This document shows positions 17,100 to 25,286 of a stretch of DNA of 40,084 nt, one piece after another. A model generated the notes under the pieces. The model saw only the letters and a program-made list of their open reading frames with translations. It searched no databases and had not been told where the DNA came from. Origin of the DNA: Comamonadaceae bacterium (lineage in GTDB: Bacteria > Pseudomonadota > Gammaproteobacteria > Burkholderiales > Burkholderiaceae_C); NCBI GenBank assembly GCA_947478725.1, contig CANJWZ010000040.1, positions 1-40,084 on the forward strand, read 5' to 3'. The position numbers and the translations under genes are program-made. Numbering within the stretch: position 1 is the stretch's first letter; each line of letters starts with the position of its first letter.

Positions 17100-17906
17100 A
17101 TGCGCAGGTTTGAACTGGGATCGCGCTGCGTCCAGCAAACCTTGTCGTGCTTGCTGACTGGCTTGCTGTTGGGGCCTGCTTTGGCTCACGCGCAAGCGCC
17201 GGTCGAGCAGGGCAGCTTGATGACGGAAGTTGGAAAATGGGTTCAGCAAACGCAGCAGTTGGCACCCGAGCAATTTAGTTTTGCGCCGATGGACAGTCGA
17301 GTCCAATTACAAAGCTGTGACCGGCCTTTGCTGATGGATCTGCCTTTTGCGTCGCGCGAAACAGTGCGAGTGCGCTGCCTGGGCTCAGTCAATTGGCAGC
17401 TTTATCTGCGGCTGGTGTTCACGGCGGGTCTCAATCCAGGGCTGGCCAGCGCGAAGTCTGTGACTCCCATGTCTGCCAACCCCAACGCCAGCCCCAACGC
17501 TAACGCCGGTCCGAGTGCTGTCAGTCAAAAAGTGGTGGTGGGCAAGTCGTTGCTGCGGGCAGGAACCGTCATCACGCCCGATTTATTGTCCGAGGTCACC
17601 CATTCGGGTCCAGGTCTTGACAGCCAGGTCTTGACCTCGATCAAAGATCTGGAAAATGGTGAAATGGTCCGAGACGTGCCTGCCGGCACCCCCCTGCGTA
17701 GCTACGATGTGCGCCGGACAGTACTGGTCAAGCAAGGGCAGATGATTCTGTTGAGCGTGGGCGTACCAGGTGGTTTTGCCATCACGGCAAGGGTTGAAGC
17801 CTTGCAGGATGGGAAAATGGGTGACCAAGTGCGCTTAAAAAATGCTGATTCGGGCCGACTCCTGACTGGTGTGGTGACCGGACCGAATGCGGCGCGTGGT
17901 TTATGA
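17100..17906 (+). CDS. flgA: P-ring assembly chaperone FlgA
   Basis: FlgA is the periplasmic chaperone for P-ring assembly. From the ATG at 17100 the product is 268 residues with a signal peptide ending ALAHAQA. An in-frame GTG at 17061 would add 13 residues that spoil the signal peptide, so the ATG is preferred, although neither has a clear ribosome binding site. The C-terminal SAF-type domain is clear: VVVGKSLLRAGTVITPDLLS, GEMVRDVPAGTPLRSYDVRR, and the final TGVVTGPNA. A short Asn/Pro/Ala-rich linker lies near the middle. It is driven by a sigma-54 promoter and followed by flgM and flgN. Confidence 0.93.
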   Translation: MRRFELGSRCVQQTLSCLLTGLLLGPALAHAQAPVEQGSLMTEVGKWVQQTQQLAPEQFSFAPMDSRVQLQSCDRPLLMDLPFASRETVRVRCLGSVNWQLYLRLVFTAGLNPGLASAKSVTPMSANPNASPNANAGPSAVSQKVVVGKSLLRAGTVITPDLLSEVTHSGPGLDSQVLTSIKDLENGEMVRDVPAGTPLRSYDVRRTVLVKQGQMILLSVGVPGGFAITARVEALQDGKMGDQVRLKNADSGRLLTGVVTGPNAARGL

Positions 17907-17926
17907 ATTTTTTTTTGCATCAGGCC

Positions 17927-17953
17927 TCAAGTTTGCCGTGTTGGGTTCGATTC
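17927..17953 (+). promoter_or_regulatory. Sigma-28 (FliA) promoter of flgM
   Basis: TCAAGTTT (17927-17934), an 11-nt spacer, then TTCGATTC (17946-17953). It shares the -35 sequence of the fliD and flaG promoters. It sits just after a run of nine T (17908-17916) that follows the flgA stop codon; no strong hairpin precedes that run. Confidence 0.75.
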
Positions 17954-18001
17954 ATCCCAAGACAAAACAATTTTTACCCGTGCTAGTAAAGTGAGTTCAA
18001 T

Positions 18002-18328
18002 ATGACCGACCCTATTGTTAACCCGGCTGGACAGGCGCAAATCGCCCCTGTCGCTCGTAAAGTTTTGGACAAAGGCGGTAAAGCGGAGGCTGTGCCGTCG
18101 TCTCCCCCGTCCGAAACGGAAATCAATGCCCGCAGAGCTGCCGCAGAAGCGCACGACGCGCCAAGCGTTGGTTTTGCCGAGGTGCAAAAGCGTCTGAAAC
18201 AGGAGCCCGATTTTGATCGGGCCAAAGTCGACGCGATCAAGGACGCGATCCAAAACGGACAATACCCGCTGAACCCCAGGCGGATTGCCGAGAGTTTTGT
18301 GGCGCTGGAACAACTGATCAGCGATTGA
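18002..18328 (+). CDS. flgM: Anti-sigma-28 factor
   Basis: FlgM holds FliA inactive until the hook is complete, when it is exported. The 108-residue product has the conserved C-terminal FliA-binding helices (FDRAKVDAIKDAIQNGQYPL followed by NPRRIAESFVALEQLI). The N-terminal half is disordered-looking, as usual for the family. It has its own sigma-28 promoter, giving the usual negative feedback on late genes, and is followed by flgN. Confidence 0.94.
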   Translation: MTDPIVNPAGQAQIAPVARKVLDKGGKAEAVPSSPPSETEINARRAAAEAHDAPSVGFAEVQKRLKQEPDFDRAKVDAIKDAIQNGQYPLNPRRIAESFVALEQLISD

Positions 18329-18335
18329 GTGGCAC

Positions 18336-18725
18336 TTGAGCGACGCTATTGATCAGGCCACAAAACTCGCCGGCCAGCTGTCTAATATGCTGGAGCTGGA
18401 GTTTCAGGCTTTGCGCAACCAGGACATTGATCAGTTTGAGCAGTTGCAGCCGGTTAAAAACGAGCTGATGATAGAAATCAAGCGTGTGGCGGATACGGTC
18501 GAGGACTTACAAACACGAGACGAATGGCAATATTTCAGGGAAACGATGGCGGCATGCCAAAGTCTGCACAGGCGTAACGCCCTGCTGATGAGTCGCAAGC
18601 TGGAGGCGATCCGCGGCACCTTGCAGAGCCTTCGCTCGCCTGATGTGTCGGCCCCGGTAGAAACTTATAACCGGCTTGGCTACATCGCCCAATTTTCCCG
18701 CAATACTTCTTACAGTGATGCTTGA
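18336..18725 (+). CDS. flgN: Export chaperone FlgN
   Basis: FlgN is the cytosolic chaperone for FlgK and FlgL. The 129-residue, helix-rich product matches the family in length and placement after flgM. Visible segments include LAGQLSNMLELEFQALRNQD and NALLMSRKLEAIRGTLQSL. The likely start is TTG at 18336, 7 bases after the flgM stop. The next ATG would remove 17 residues of the first helix. Its 3' end overlaps the convergent gene at 18710 by 16 bases. Confidence 0.88.
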   Translation: MSDAIDQATKLAGQLSNMLELEFQALRNQDIDQFEQLQPVKNELMIEIKRVADTVEDLQTRDEWQYFRETMAACQSLHRRNALLMSRKLEAIRGTLQSLRSPDVSAPVETYNRLGYIAQFSRNTSYSDA

Positions 18726-19021
18726 GCCTCAGCGCTATTGTTCTTGGGTTTCAATTTTTCATCCCCTGGGCGCATATTTTTCAACCAATAAACCCACGTC
18801 AAAATAACGGAGACCGTGCGGTAAAGCTCGGGTGGGATTTCTTGGTCAACTTGAAGTTGGGTTAACTGGGCCAGCAGTTGGGGGTCTTCAGTGATCATGA
18901 CGCCGTGACGACGCGCTTGCGCAATCATGTCGAGTGCAAGCTCTCCCTCAGCTTTGGCGCTCACGATCGGGGTGATGTTGTGGCCATATTCGATGGCCAC
19001 AGCTTGGCGGGGCAGTGTCAT
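18710..19021 (-). CDS. Free-standing FlhB C-terminal-like protein
   Basis: The 103-residue product resembles the cytoplasmic C-terminal domain of FlhB without its membrane part: AVAIEYGHNITPIVSAKAEG, ARRHGVMITEDPQLLAQLTQ, and IPPELYRTVSVILTWVYWLK. Such FlhB-like small proteins (FlhX/YlqH type) can act in export specificity. It lacks the NPTH-type self-cleavage motif and begins near the position where cleaved FlhB would begin. The start is the ATG at 19021, overlapping the FliK-like stop as ATGA. A longer open frame reaches 19201, but its extra part is out-of-frame coding of the FliK-like gene. Context supports a substrate-switch role with the adjoining FliK-like gene. Confidence 0.85.
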   Translation of the reverse strand: MTLPRQAVAIEYGHNITPIVSAKAEGELALDMIAQARRHGVMITEDPQLLAQLTQLQVDQEIPPELYRTVSVILTWVYWLKNMRPGDEKLKPKNNSAEAQASL

Positions 19022-20160
19022 ACCCGGTAATCGAAAACCACACCAGGTGCCGCAATCATCGGCGCAGTGGCTACTGGCGCGGGGCGGGCACCAAGATGCG
19101 CTTGAAACGACCGCATCAACAAGCCGGCATCTTGCAATTGCTGCTGGAGTGCAGCAACCCCGCTCTGGGCGTGGGCGACAACCCAATCGCGCACAGCCCA
19201 CATGACCAGATCAATCTGGTTGGATTCACGCAGCTCAGCCTTGAGCCACAGTTCCCCAAAGTCCTCGCTTTTGGTGTGAAAGCTGACGCTGAGCACGGCT
19301 GATTGTTCGCCAGTTGCCAGTTTTCGTTCAAACGCTATCTCCACTGGGGGGTCTTCGGCCATGGGCAACTGCACGGTGATCGCCATTTCACCCGCGCGCT
19401 GTGCCTGAAGGGCGTTCAGTTGTGCCGAATCAAGGTCAGCAATGGCACGTTTGATGTGCTGTACGTCGGTGTCGTGTTCTCCCGAACTTTCGGCTAAGGC
19501 GGCCAATAATTGGTAAAGCAGTTGTTTGGGGTCGTTGGCATGCGGCTTGAGGGCTCGGTCGATGCTGGTCTCCGATCCCATGACCGCGATCACCACCCAT
19601 CGAATCAGCTCTGGGCTGAGCTGCCCCGGTAGCAGGCGCATGGCCTGCCACTGCATCTGGAGATCACTTGGCTTGGCCAGTTTAGCCAACAGCGCGTCGA
19701 GTCCGCCCGGGGCCAACAATTGCCGCAGGTCAGACTGACCTGGCTGACGGTAAAGCAGACTGGCCAGGTGGGAGAAGCTGCCCTCGGTTTCGGGCAGTGT
19801 TGGCGGCGCGGGGCTCGCCAGACCGGCAGTGTTTGCAGTGATGGCCTTGGCCGTGATGGGGTTCAGGACCTGGTCACGAAGTGGGTGTAACAGAACGGTC
19901 CCGTCGGGCAAAATTTGAGCTTGAAAACGCAGAAGTTGACCGTTGGTCCAATTGGGTAGTCCGGGCACACCGATCAGGCGCCCCTGCAACAGCAAAGTCG
20001 ACTGATTGCCCTGTGTCTGAAACAGGGCTTGCACCACTTGGCCATCTTTGAGGTTCAGCGCGCGCGCCGTGATCGCCTCGACCAGGCTTGGTGATGAAGC
20101 GCCCTGGGGAAAGAGAGGGCTGGCGCGAACCTGCGCAGCGCTCTCCGTGACGGAAATCAT
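19018..20160 (-). CDS. FliK-like hook-length control protein (second copy)
   Basis: The 380-residue product has an N-terminal region with beta-rich segments (QVVQALFQTQGNQSTLLLQG) and a C-terminal domain of the FliK type (GELWLKAELRESNQIDLVMW followed by HAQSGVAALQQQLQDAGLLM). It is distinct from the classical fliK at the right edge of the window. It overlaps both neighbours by 4 bases (ATGA junctions), so the LysM-like, FliK-like and FlhB-like genes are translated as a set. Pairing of a FliK-like and a small FlhB-like gene is known in Burkholderiales; here it is inferred to act on export switching. Confidence 0.75.
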   Translation of the reverse strand: MISVTESAAQVRASPLFPQGASSPSLVEAITARALNLKDGQVVQALFQTQGNQSTLLLQGRLIGVPGLPNWTNGQLLRFQAQILPDGTVLLHPLRDQVLNPITAKAITANTAGLASPAPPTLPETEGSFSHLASLLYRQPGQSDLRQLLAPGGLDALLAKLAKPSDLQMQWQAMRLLPGQLSPELIRWVVIAVMGSETSIDRALKPHANDPKQLLYQLLAALAESSGEHDTDVQHIKRAIADLDSAQLNALQAQRAGEMAITVQLPMAEDPPVEIAFERKLATGEQSAVLSVSFHTKSEDFGELWLKAELRESNQIDLVMWAVRDWVVAHAQSGVAALQQQLQDAGLLMRSFQAHLGARPAPVATAPMIAAPGVVFDYRV

Positions 20161-20609
20161 GGGTACTGTACCCAGCGCCTGCGTTCCTCGCTGCTCGATC
20201 TGACGGCTGGGTTTTGCGCTGCGTCGACACTGGGCAGGGGCGGCAAGAACCTTTTCAGCAGTTGCTCATGGTTGGGAACGGTGAGGGCCACGTTTTTGCG
20301 CAGTTGGGGGGCTTTTCCCTGAAGGAAGGCACCCGGGTTGGATTCAACGTAGGCTTGGCGGAGCAGCTCAATTCTCAACGGACTGTCGGCCATGGTGTTG
20401 GCAATGACGCGGTCCAGTGACTCGCCTGGCTTGGGCTTGTAGGTGCGAAGTTCTTGGGTTGGCAGCGCGGAGCTGGTGGCTGAGGGCGCGCGGGCTTGAG
20501 TTTGGGCTTGAACTTGCGCCTGCACTTGAGCTTGCGCTGTTAGCCAACAAGGCATGAGCACAACCACGAAAAGCAGGGTGGCGATATGGGCGCGCGGGCT
20601 AAGCTTCAT
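20157..20609 (-). CDS. Small exported LysM/FimV-like protein
   Basis: The 150-residue product has a signal peptide (LLFVVVLMPCWLTAQA), then a Gln/Ala-rich tract of AQVQ units. A domain follows that reads like the LysM-type region of FimV (KPGESLDRVIANTMADSPLR, ESNPGAFLQGKAPQLRKNVA, LTVPNHEQL). This suggests a periplasmic peptidoglycan-associated protein. It overlaps the FlgT-like and FliK-like genes by 4 bases each. It is not FlgO by sequence that I can see. Function is inferred from context only. Confidence 0.72.
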   Translation of the reverse strand: MKLSPRAHIATLLFVVVLMPCWLTAQAQVQAQVQAQTQARAPSATSSALPTQELRTYKPKPGESLDRVIANTMADSPLRIELLRQAYVESNPGAFLQGKAPQLRKNVALTVPNHEQLLKRFLPPLPSVDAAQNPAVRSSSEERRRWVQYP

Positions 20610-21823
20610 GGTGCGGCTCTGGTGGGGTTGACGGGTTTCTCGACGGCCCAGGCAACCCAGTTGCGCCGAACATTGTTCGCCGCGCCAGCTTGAACCCTGA
20701 GCACGGCATGGTGCTGATCGACAACTTGCACGGTGGCCAGCACAGAGCTGACGGTGCTGTTGGCTTCAAGCAGGCGTTGCGGTATCTTGTGTTCGTCGGC
20801 GAGCAGCCATTCATCACCGACTCGAACCCCTGAAGCGGCACCGGCATTGATCCGAAACTCGGATGGCGTGGCCTGGGTGACCCGTGCCACAACCGGCAAG
20901 CAGGTCAAAGTGTCTTGAATTTCTTTTGCCCAGCTTTGCGTTTGCTGGAACACCAGCTGCCTTGTCGCGGGGTTCAGTCGAGTCGCTTCCAAGTTGTTCT
21001 GTTCAGCTTGAAGCTCGATCGGCGCCGTCAGCCGGAGTACCGGCCTGCTTTGCAGGCGGTTGCCAAGGGTCATCTGCAGTTGCAGCCTTAACGGCGGATT
21101 AGACTCAAACACGGGACTGACGTTTTCCCATATGAATTTTTCAGATGTCTCGACTTGTCTGGCCATCCTTGACGTGGGAATGGGTGTCACTGAGATATTG
21201 ATTTCCAAGGGAATATCGTCCGCACCAGATGCCAGCAAAGCTTGGTTGTAGCTTGAACGTATGACTTCTGCTTTGGGTTCCGACAGACGCCATATTGTCG
21301 TGTTCGGGTTGCTGCGTTCCCAGTCTGATCTGAACTGCTCCCTCAGGTCCAACAGCAGGCGCTGCTCATCGACATTCCACTGTGAACCCAGGTTCCAGGT
21401 CAAGGCTGCAACATGAACCAAGTGGCCAGTCTCATCGCGCTTGCAGTTCTTTGACGGTTGATGGGGGCTATTTTGAGCCGTTGCAAGGGCAGCCTTGGAA
21501 GGCGACGGTGTTTCCCAATCCAGTTTGGCACCTAGCTCTCCATCGCCATTTTTTTCATAAGACAGCACGCGCACCCCACGGATCTTCATGCCGCTGCGAA
21601 AGCTGCTGCTTTCTCTGAGCACACCTTGACCATCGATCCACTGTGTCACTTGCACCTGTGTTGGCGCATCCAGGGCCGCTTTCACCAGTTCGTGCCGGAT
21701 GGCGGCCAACTTGTCCGACGGCGACACAGGTTGGGCGAAAGCGCTGGCCGAGTAAGCGAACCAGCATAGGCCCAGCATGCGTGCGAGCTTGTGGTGGGCC
21801 GGGAGTTTGACGCTAGGGTTCAT
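20606..21823 (-). CDS. flgT: FlgT-like flagellar assembly protein
   Basis: The 405-residue product has a signal peptide (LGLCWFAYSASAFAQPV; the start could be ATG 1 or 16). It is arranged like FlgT: an N-terminal segment, a middle domain with TNISVTPIPTSR-type sequence, and a C-terminal domain (FRINAGAASGVRVGDEWLLA). In Vibrio FlgT builds the H ring outside the LP ring and helps anchor stator proteins. Here it follows a FlgP-like lipoprotein in one operon, the same partnership as Vibrio flgT/flgO/flgP. The family call rests on architecture and context, so confidence is moderate. Confidence 0.7.
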   Translation of the reverse strand: MNPSVKLPAHHKLARMLGLCWFAYSASAFAQPVSPSDKLAAIRHELVKAALDAPTQVQVTQWIDGQGVLRESSSFRSGMKIRGVRVLSYEKNGDGELGAKLDWETPSPSKAALATAQNSPHQPSKNCKRDETGHLVHVAALTWNLGSQWNVDEQRLLLDLREQFRSDWERSNPNTTIWRLSEPKAEVIRSSYNQALLASGADDIPLEINISVTPIPTSRMARQVETSEKFIWENVSPVFESNPPLRLQLQMTLGNRLQSRPVLRLTAPIELQAEQNNLEATRLNPATRQLVFQQTQSWAKEIQDTLTCLPVVARVTQATPSEFRINAGAASGVRVGDEWLLADEHKIPQRLLEANSTVSSVLATVQVVDQHHAVLRVQAGAANNVRRNWVAWAVEKPVNPTRAAP

Positions 21824-21862
21824 GTTTCGCAGTCTGAGTCACACGGGAACAGCCGCTTGACT

Positions 21863-22336
21863 TTATTTGTTTTTGGCCAGAATCTGGCCCAGGTAGAGCT
21901 GACGCAGTTCCTGAACCACATCTTTGTCCAGCGACAAGGTGGTTTCATAGGTGTCATCTCCCGAGGGGGTGATGCTCACCAAAGTGGCACCATAAATGAC
22001 GCCCTCGACGCGGCTGCGAAAAGTGTCGTTTTGTACCACCATGTCGGCCACCGTGGCCACTGCGTCTAGCTTCAGGCCATACACCTGTTCGGTCAGGGAG
22101 CGATAGGCATCGAGCTTGGCCGCACGGATCGCCAGCAAGCGCTGCTGCGCCGCTGTTCGATGATTTTGAATGCTGATCACGGCATAACCCGTGGCCGTGA
22201 GGGTTTCGCGCTTCTCGATCAGGGGCTTGGCGGTGGTTTCATGCGTCGTGGGGGTCACGGTGGTCAAGGGTGACAAAACGCAAGCGCTTAACATGACAAG
22301 CGTCAGGCTAAGGCTGATGGTGAGTAGACTTTTCAT
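21863..22336 (-). CDS. flgP: FlgP-like outer-membrane lipoprotein (LPP20 family)
   Basis: The 157-residue product has a lipoprotein signal with lipobox LSAC (Cys19). The LPP20/FlgP-type domain reads ATGYAVISIQNHRTAAQQRL, AIRAAKLDAYRSLTEQVYGL, then VVQNDTFRSRVEGVIYGATL. FlgP is an outer-membrane flagellar component in Vibrio and forms the basal disk in Campylobacter. An AGGA ribosome binding site precedes the ATG. A sigma-28 promoter at 22362-22388 makes it the first gene of a late operon with flgT, the LysM-like, FliK-like and FlhB-like genes. Confidence 0.8.
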   Translation of the reverse strand: MKSLLTISLSLTLVMLSACVLSPLTTVTPTTHETTAKPLIEKRETLTATGYAVISIQNHRTAAQQRLLAIRAAKLDAYRSLTEQVYGLKLDAVATVADMVVQNDTFRSRVEGVIYGATLVSITPSGDDTYETTLSLDKDVVQELRQLYLGQILAKNK

Positions 22337-22361
22337 CGCTGATCCTAAGTAGTTGAGCTCT

Positions 22362-22388
22362 ATATCGACAGCAAACGCCTTATCTTGA
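22362..22388 (-). promoter_or_regulatory. Sigma-28 (FliA) promoter of the flgP-flgT operon
   Basis: On the minus strand, TCAAGATA (22388-22381), an 11-nt spacer, then GTCGATAT (22369-22362). It lies just past the stop codon of the Sel1-repeat gene, in the 68-base gap before flgP. The spacing and CGAT core match the other four sigma-28 promoters in the window. Confidence 0.68.
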
Positions 22389-22404
22389 GGGCTTCGAATG
22401 CAGG

Positions 22405-24981
22405 TTATGCAACATCCATGGCTGTGCCTAAAACCTGGTCGTCTGTGGCCGCGTCGTGAGTCAACAGGGGTGCCAACCCATCACCCGCAGCTAAGCGGTA
22501 GTAATGTAAGGCCAACTGATAATTTTGCTCGGTGCCCTGTGCATTGGCATGCATAAAGCCCAGATTGAACTGGGCGGCCGTGTCACCCAGGGCTGCAGCC
22601 TGTTGGTAGTAATCCAGAGCTTGCGCCGGATCGGGGGCCAGCAAGTCACCTAGCCAATGCAGACGACCCAGGCTGTACAGCGCCGCTGGATCGCCTTGCT
22701 GCGCGGCCTGCCGGAACTGATGCAGTGCCTGGGCTGGATCAGAGTCGCTACCCAGGCCCGCCGCCAGCATCCAGCCGAGGTTGAATTGGGCGCGGCGATG
22801 GCCGAGATCACTTGCCTTTTTAAGATACTGAAAAGCTCGCGTCATGTCCTGCGCTACGGCACGTCCTTGGAAATACAGCAGACCCAGGCCAAAAAGAGCG
22901 TCTGGCTGGTTTTGGTCCGCTGCCGCCTGGTACCAATGAAGGACTTGGCGATCGTCGGTGCAGGGCACTTGTCGGTTTGCCAACATCACGCCCAAGTTGA
23001 ATTGGGCTGAAGCAAAACCGGCATCAGCGGCTTGTTTGTACCAATGGGCGGCCTGAACCGCATCGGGCGCGCCTGCCTGACCCGTTTCATACATGAGCGC
23101 GACGTTAAATTGGGCGCTTGGATCACCCTTGTCGGCTGCCAGCAGGTAGGCAGCATTCAGTTCCGTGCCCTCTGGTTTGACTTTTGCTGTGCGTGTTTGC
23201 GACCGCAAAACTTGCAGTCGCGCTTCAAGGTGGCCTTGCGCTGCCGCTAACTCAAAGAACTGGTCTGAGCGAACTTCATCGGCCTCAATGCCTTCGCCTG
23301 AGGCCAGCATCGTGGCCAGCGCATATTGGGCGGCTGCACAGCCTTGCGCTGCTGCTGTTTCGTAGCAGCCAGCGGCTTGTTGCAGGTTCTGTGCCGTGTC
23401 CTGTCCGAGCGCGTACATCACGCCGAGGTTGTGCAAGGCCGCAGAGTCGCCAAGGTCGGCGCTGGTCTGGTACAGCTGGCGTGCTTGACGCAGCGCATCG
23501 TTGATCGCATCGGGCGAAGCAGGATCGCACTCCTGTAGCTGCCTGGCATCTTGGGTCTGCATCACAGCCAGGTTGTAAAGCGCTTCACTCAAACCTTGAT
23601 CAGCAGCAGCTTTAAACCAGCTTCGGGCAAGTTCTCGGTCTTGGCCAAAGCTCAAACCCACTGCCAGATTAAATTGGGCCAGTGCCAGCCCTTGTTGAGC
23701 CGCCTTTTCAAACCAGACCATGGCTTGTGCAGGGGGCGGCTCGTGGTCCTGACCGACAAGCGCCATCAAACCAAGGTTGTACTGAGCCAGTGAATCACCG
23801 CGCGCTGCGGCCTGTTGGTAACAATGGCTGGCCAGAAGATCGCTTTGCGCTAAACCCTGACCAGAGCTGTAGAGCAGTCCCAAATTGCAGAGCGCCTGCG
23901 GATGCTGCTGCTGTGCAGCCAGCTGTAACCAGTGGATGGCTTGTTCAGGGTTGACGTCAACGCCTTGGCCGGTTTGGTAAAGGGTGGCAAGTTGGAATTG
24001 GGCAACAGCCAGGCCTTGATCAGCGGCCATCTGGTACCACTGGAAGGCTTGCGCCGAATCTTGGGCCACGCCGTGGCCGTTGGCGAACATGATCCCTAGA
24101 TTGAACTGGGCTGCTGGATGGTTGAGCGCAGCGGCAAAACGGTAGTGTTCGATGGCTTTTGCCATGTCCGGCTCTGTGGTGTCGGATCTCCCTCTGCCTT
24201 GAGCGCACATCACCGCTAAGTTGAAGTGTGAGTCAACGTGCCCTTGAGCAGCCGCCAGCTTGTAATGCTTGAACGCTTCGTACTCATCCTGGTCAACGCC
24301 TTGACCCTGCCCGAGCATCAAAGCCAAGTTGTACTGGGCCGGCGCATCGCCTTGGTCGGCGGCCAATTGGTACCACTTGCAAGCAAGTGCCTGGTCTTGG
24401 GGGACGCCGCGTCCCTGCGACAGCATCGAGCCGAGGCTGAATTGGGCGTAGCTGTGGCCCTGGGCAGCCGCAGACTCAAACCAATTGCGAGCCGTTTTGG
24501 CATTGGCTTGAAGGCCATCGCCGTCCAGATACATGCAGGCCAGATTAAATTGTGCGGTCGCGTTGCCTTGCACCGCTGCGCGCTCAAACCAGTGTGCAGC
24601 CTTGGCTAAATCTTGCTCTACCCCCTGTCCGTTGCTGTACATGAACGCCAAATTGGTCTGCACATCGGGCAAACCTTGCTCGGCAGCCTGCAAGTACAGT
24701 CTGAGCGCCTTTTCATTGTCCTGGGGGACGCCTTGTCCGTTGTTGTACATGAAGCCCAAGTTGTACTGGGCCGGTGCGTAGTTTTGAGCCGCAGCCAATT
24801 GGTACCATTTCAAGGCTTCAGCATAGTCTTGCGTGACGCCTTGACCATTGGCGTACATGAATCCCAGATTGTTTTGGGCGGCGGCAAAGTCCAAAGCTGC
24901 CAGCGGCCGCGAAATCCGCAGGGCGTTGGCGAAGTCGCCCCGTCCGTAGGCGGCATCGGCATCAGCCAGCAAGCTTTTCAC
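22405..24981 (-). CDS. Large Sel1-repeat protein (about 22 repeats)
   Basis: The 858-residue protein is Sel1-like repeats from end to end. The unit is about 36 residues, for example PAQYNLGFMYNNGQGVPQDN then EKALRLYLQAAEQGL. I count 22 units, with the twelfth, thirteenth and sixteenth irregular. Sel1 repeats form alpha-solenoids that bind proteins. No signal peptide or membrane segment is present, so it is probably cytoplasmic, unlike the Sel1-containing stator protein MotX. It starts at a GTG (24981) with GAGGG 8 bases before it. It is the last gene of the accessory island, ahead of the sigma-28 flgP operon. Its partner is unknown. Confidence 0.88.
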   Translation of the reverse strand: MKSLLADADAAYGRGDFANALRISRPLAALDFAAAQNNLGFMYANGQGVTQDYAEALKWYQLAAAQNYAPAQYNLGFMYNNGQGVPQDNEKALRLYLQAAEQGLPDVQTNLAFMYSNGQGVEQDLAKAAHWFERAAVQGNATAQFNLACMYLDGDGLQANAKTARNWFESAAAQGHSYAQFSLGSMLSQGRGVPQDQALACKWYQLAADQGDAPAQYNLALMLGQGQGVDQDEYEAFKHYKLAAAQGHVDSHFNLAVMCAQGRGRSDTTEPDMAKAIEHYRFAAALNHPAAQFNLGIMFANGHGVAQDSAQAFQWYQMAADQGLAVAQFQLATLYQTGQGVDVNPEQAIHWLQLAAQQQHPQALCNLGLLYSSGQGLAQSDLLASHCYQQAAARGDSLAQYNLGLMALVGQDHEPPPAQAMVWFEKAAQQGLALAQFNLAVGLSFGQDRELARSWFKAAADQGLSEALYNLAVMQTQDARQLQECDPASPDAINDALRQARQLYQTSADLGDSAALHNLGVMYALGQDTAQNLQQAAGCYETAAAQGCAAAQYALATMLASGEGIEADEVRSDQFFELAAAQGHLEARLQVLRSQTRTAKVKPEGTELNAAYLLAADKGDPSAQFNVALMYETGQAGAPDAVQAAHWYKQAADAGFASAQFNLGVMLANRQVPCTDDRQVLHWYQAAADQNQPDALFGLGLLYFQGRAVAQDMTRAFQYLKKASDLGHRRAQFNLGWMLAAGLGSDSDPAQALHQFRQAAQQGDPAALYSLGRLHWLGDLLAPDPAQALDYYQQAAALGDTAAQFNLGFMHANAQGTEQNYQLALHYYRLAAGDGLAPLLTHDAATDDQVLGTAMDVA

Positions 24982-25021
24982 GGCGCCGCCCTCGCTTGGC
25001 GTTTTGACAGGCTAAGACGCT

Positions 25022-25237
25022 TCATGCTTGCGGGGTGTCGGTTTGGGGCAAGCCGATCTGCCGAACCGGGTGTCCTTGATGGGTCAGGGCATAAAGTCTT
25101 TGTCCCAGCGGCGCATGGGCTTGCTGCGATAAGACAAGGGTCTTGATGGTTTGATGGGCATCGTAAGGCCCGCGCGGCAGGTGCGCCGCAGCCTCTAGGT
25201 GATCGGCTTTGCCTTGGCGATGCTTTGCATTACTCAT
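25022..25237 (-). CDS. Small protein of unknown function, 71 residues
   Basis: The preferred start is the ATG at 25237, which has an AAGGA ribosome binding site 6 bases upstream. An earlier in-frame start at 25276 lacks one. The product is hydrophilic and His/Gln-rich (ADHLEAAAHLPRGPYDAHQT), with no signal peptide or membrane segment and no family I recognise. It is in the same direction as its neighbours, 40 bases before the large Sel1 gene. Reality is supported by the ribosome binding site and by its fit between genes, not by homology. Confidence 0.55.
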   Translation of the reverse strand: MSNAKHRQGKADHLEAAAHLPRGPYDAHQTIKTLVLSQQAHAPLGQRLYALTHQGHPVRQIGLPQTDTPQA

Positions 25238-25286
25238 GAAGTTCCTTCGGTGCCCTGCGTCTGAAATCAGGCTCAATCAGTGTCTA

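Noticed and set aside
19022..19201. N-terminal extension of the FlhB-like gene
   Set aside because: The extra 60 residues are an out-of-frame reading of the FliK-like gene and are Cys/Arg-rich nonsense. The ATG at 19021 has an ATGA junction and the family starts there.
22405..24981. Sel1 protein as a MotX homologue, suggested by the nearby FlgT-like gene
   Set aside because: MotX is exported and short; this protein is 858 residues with no signal peptide.
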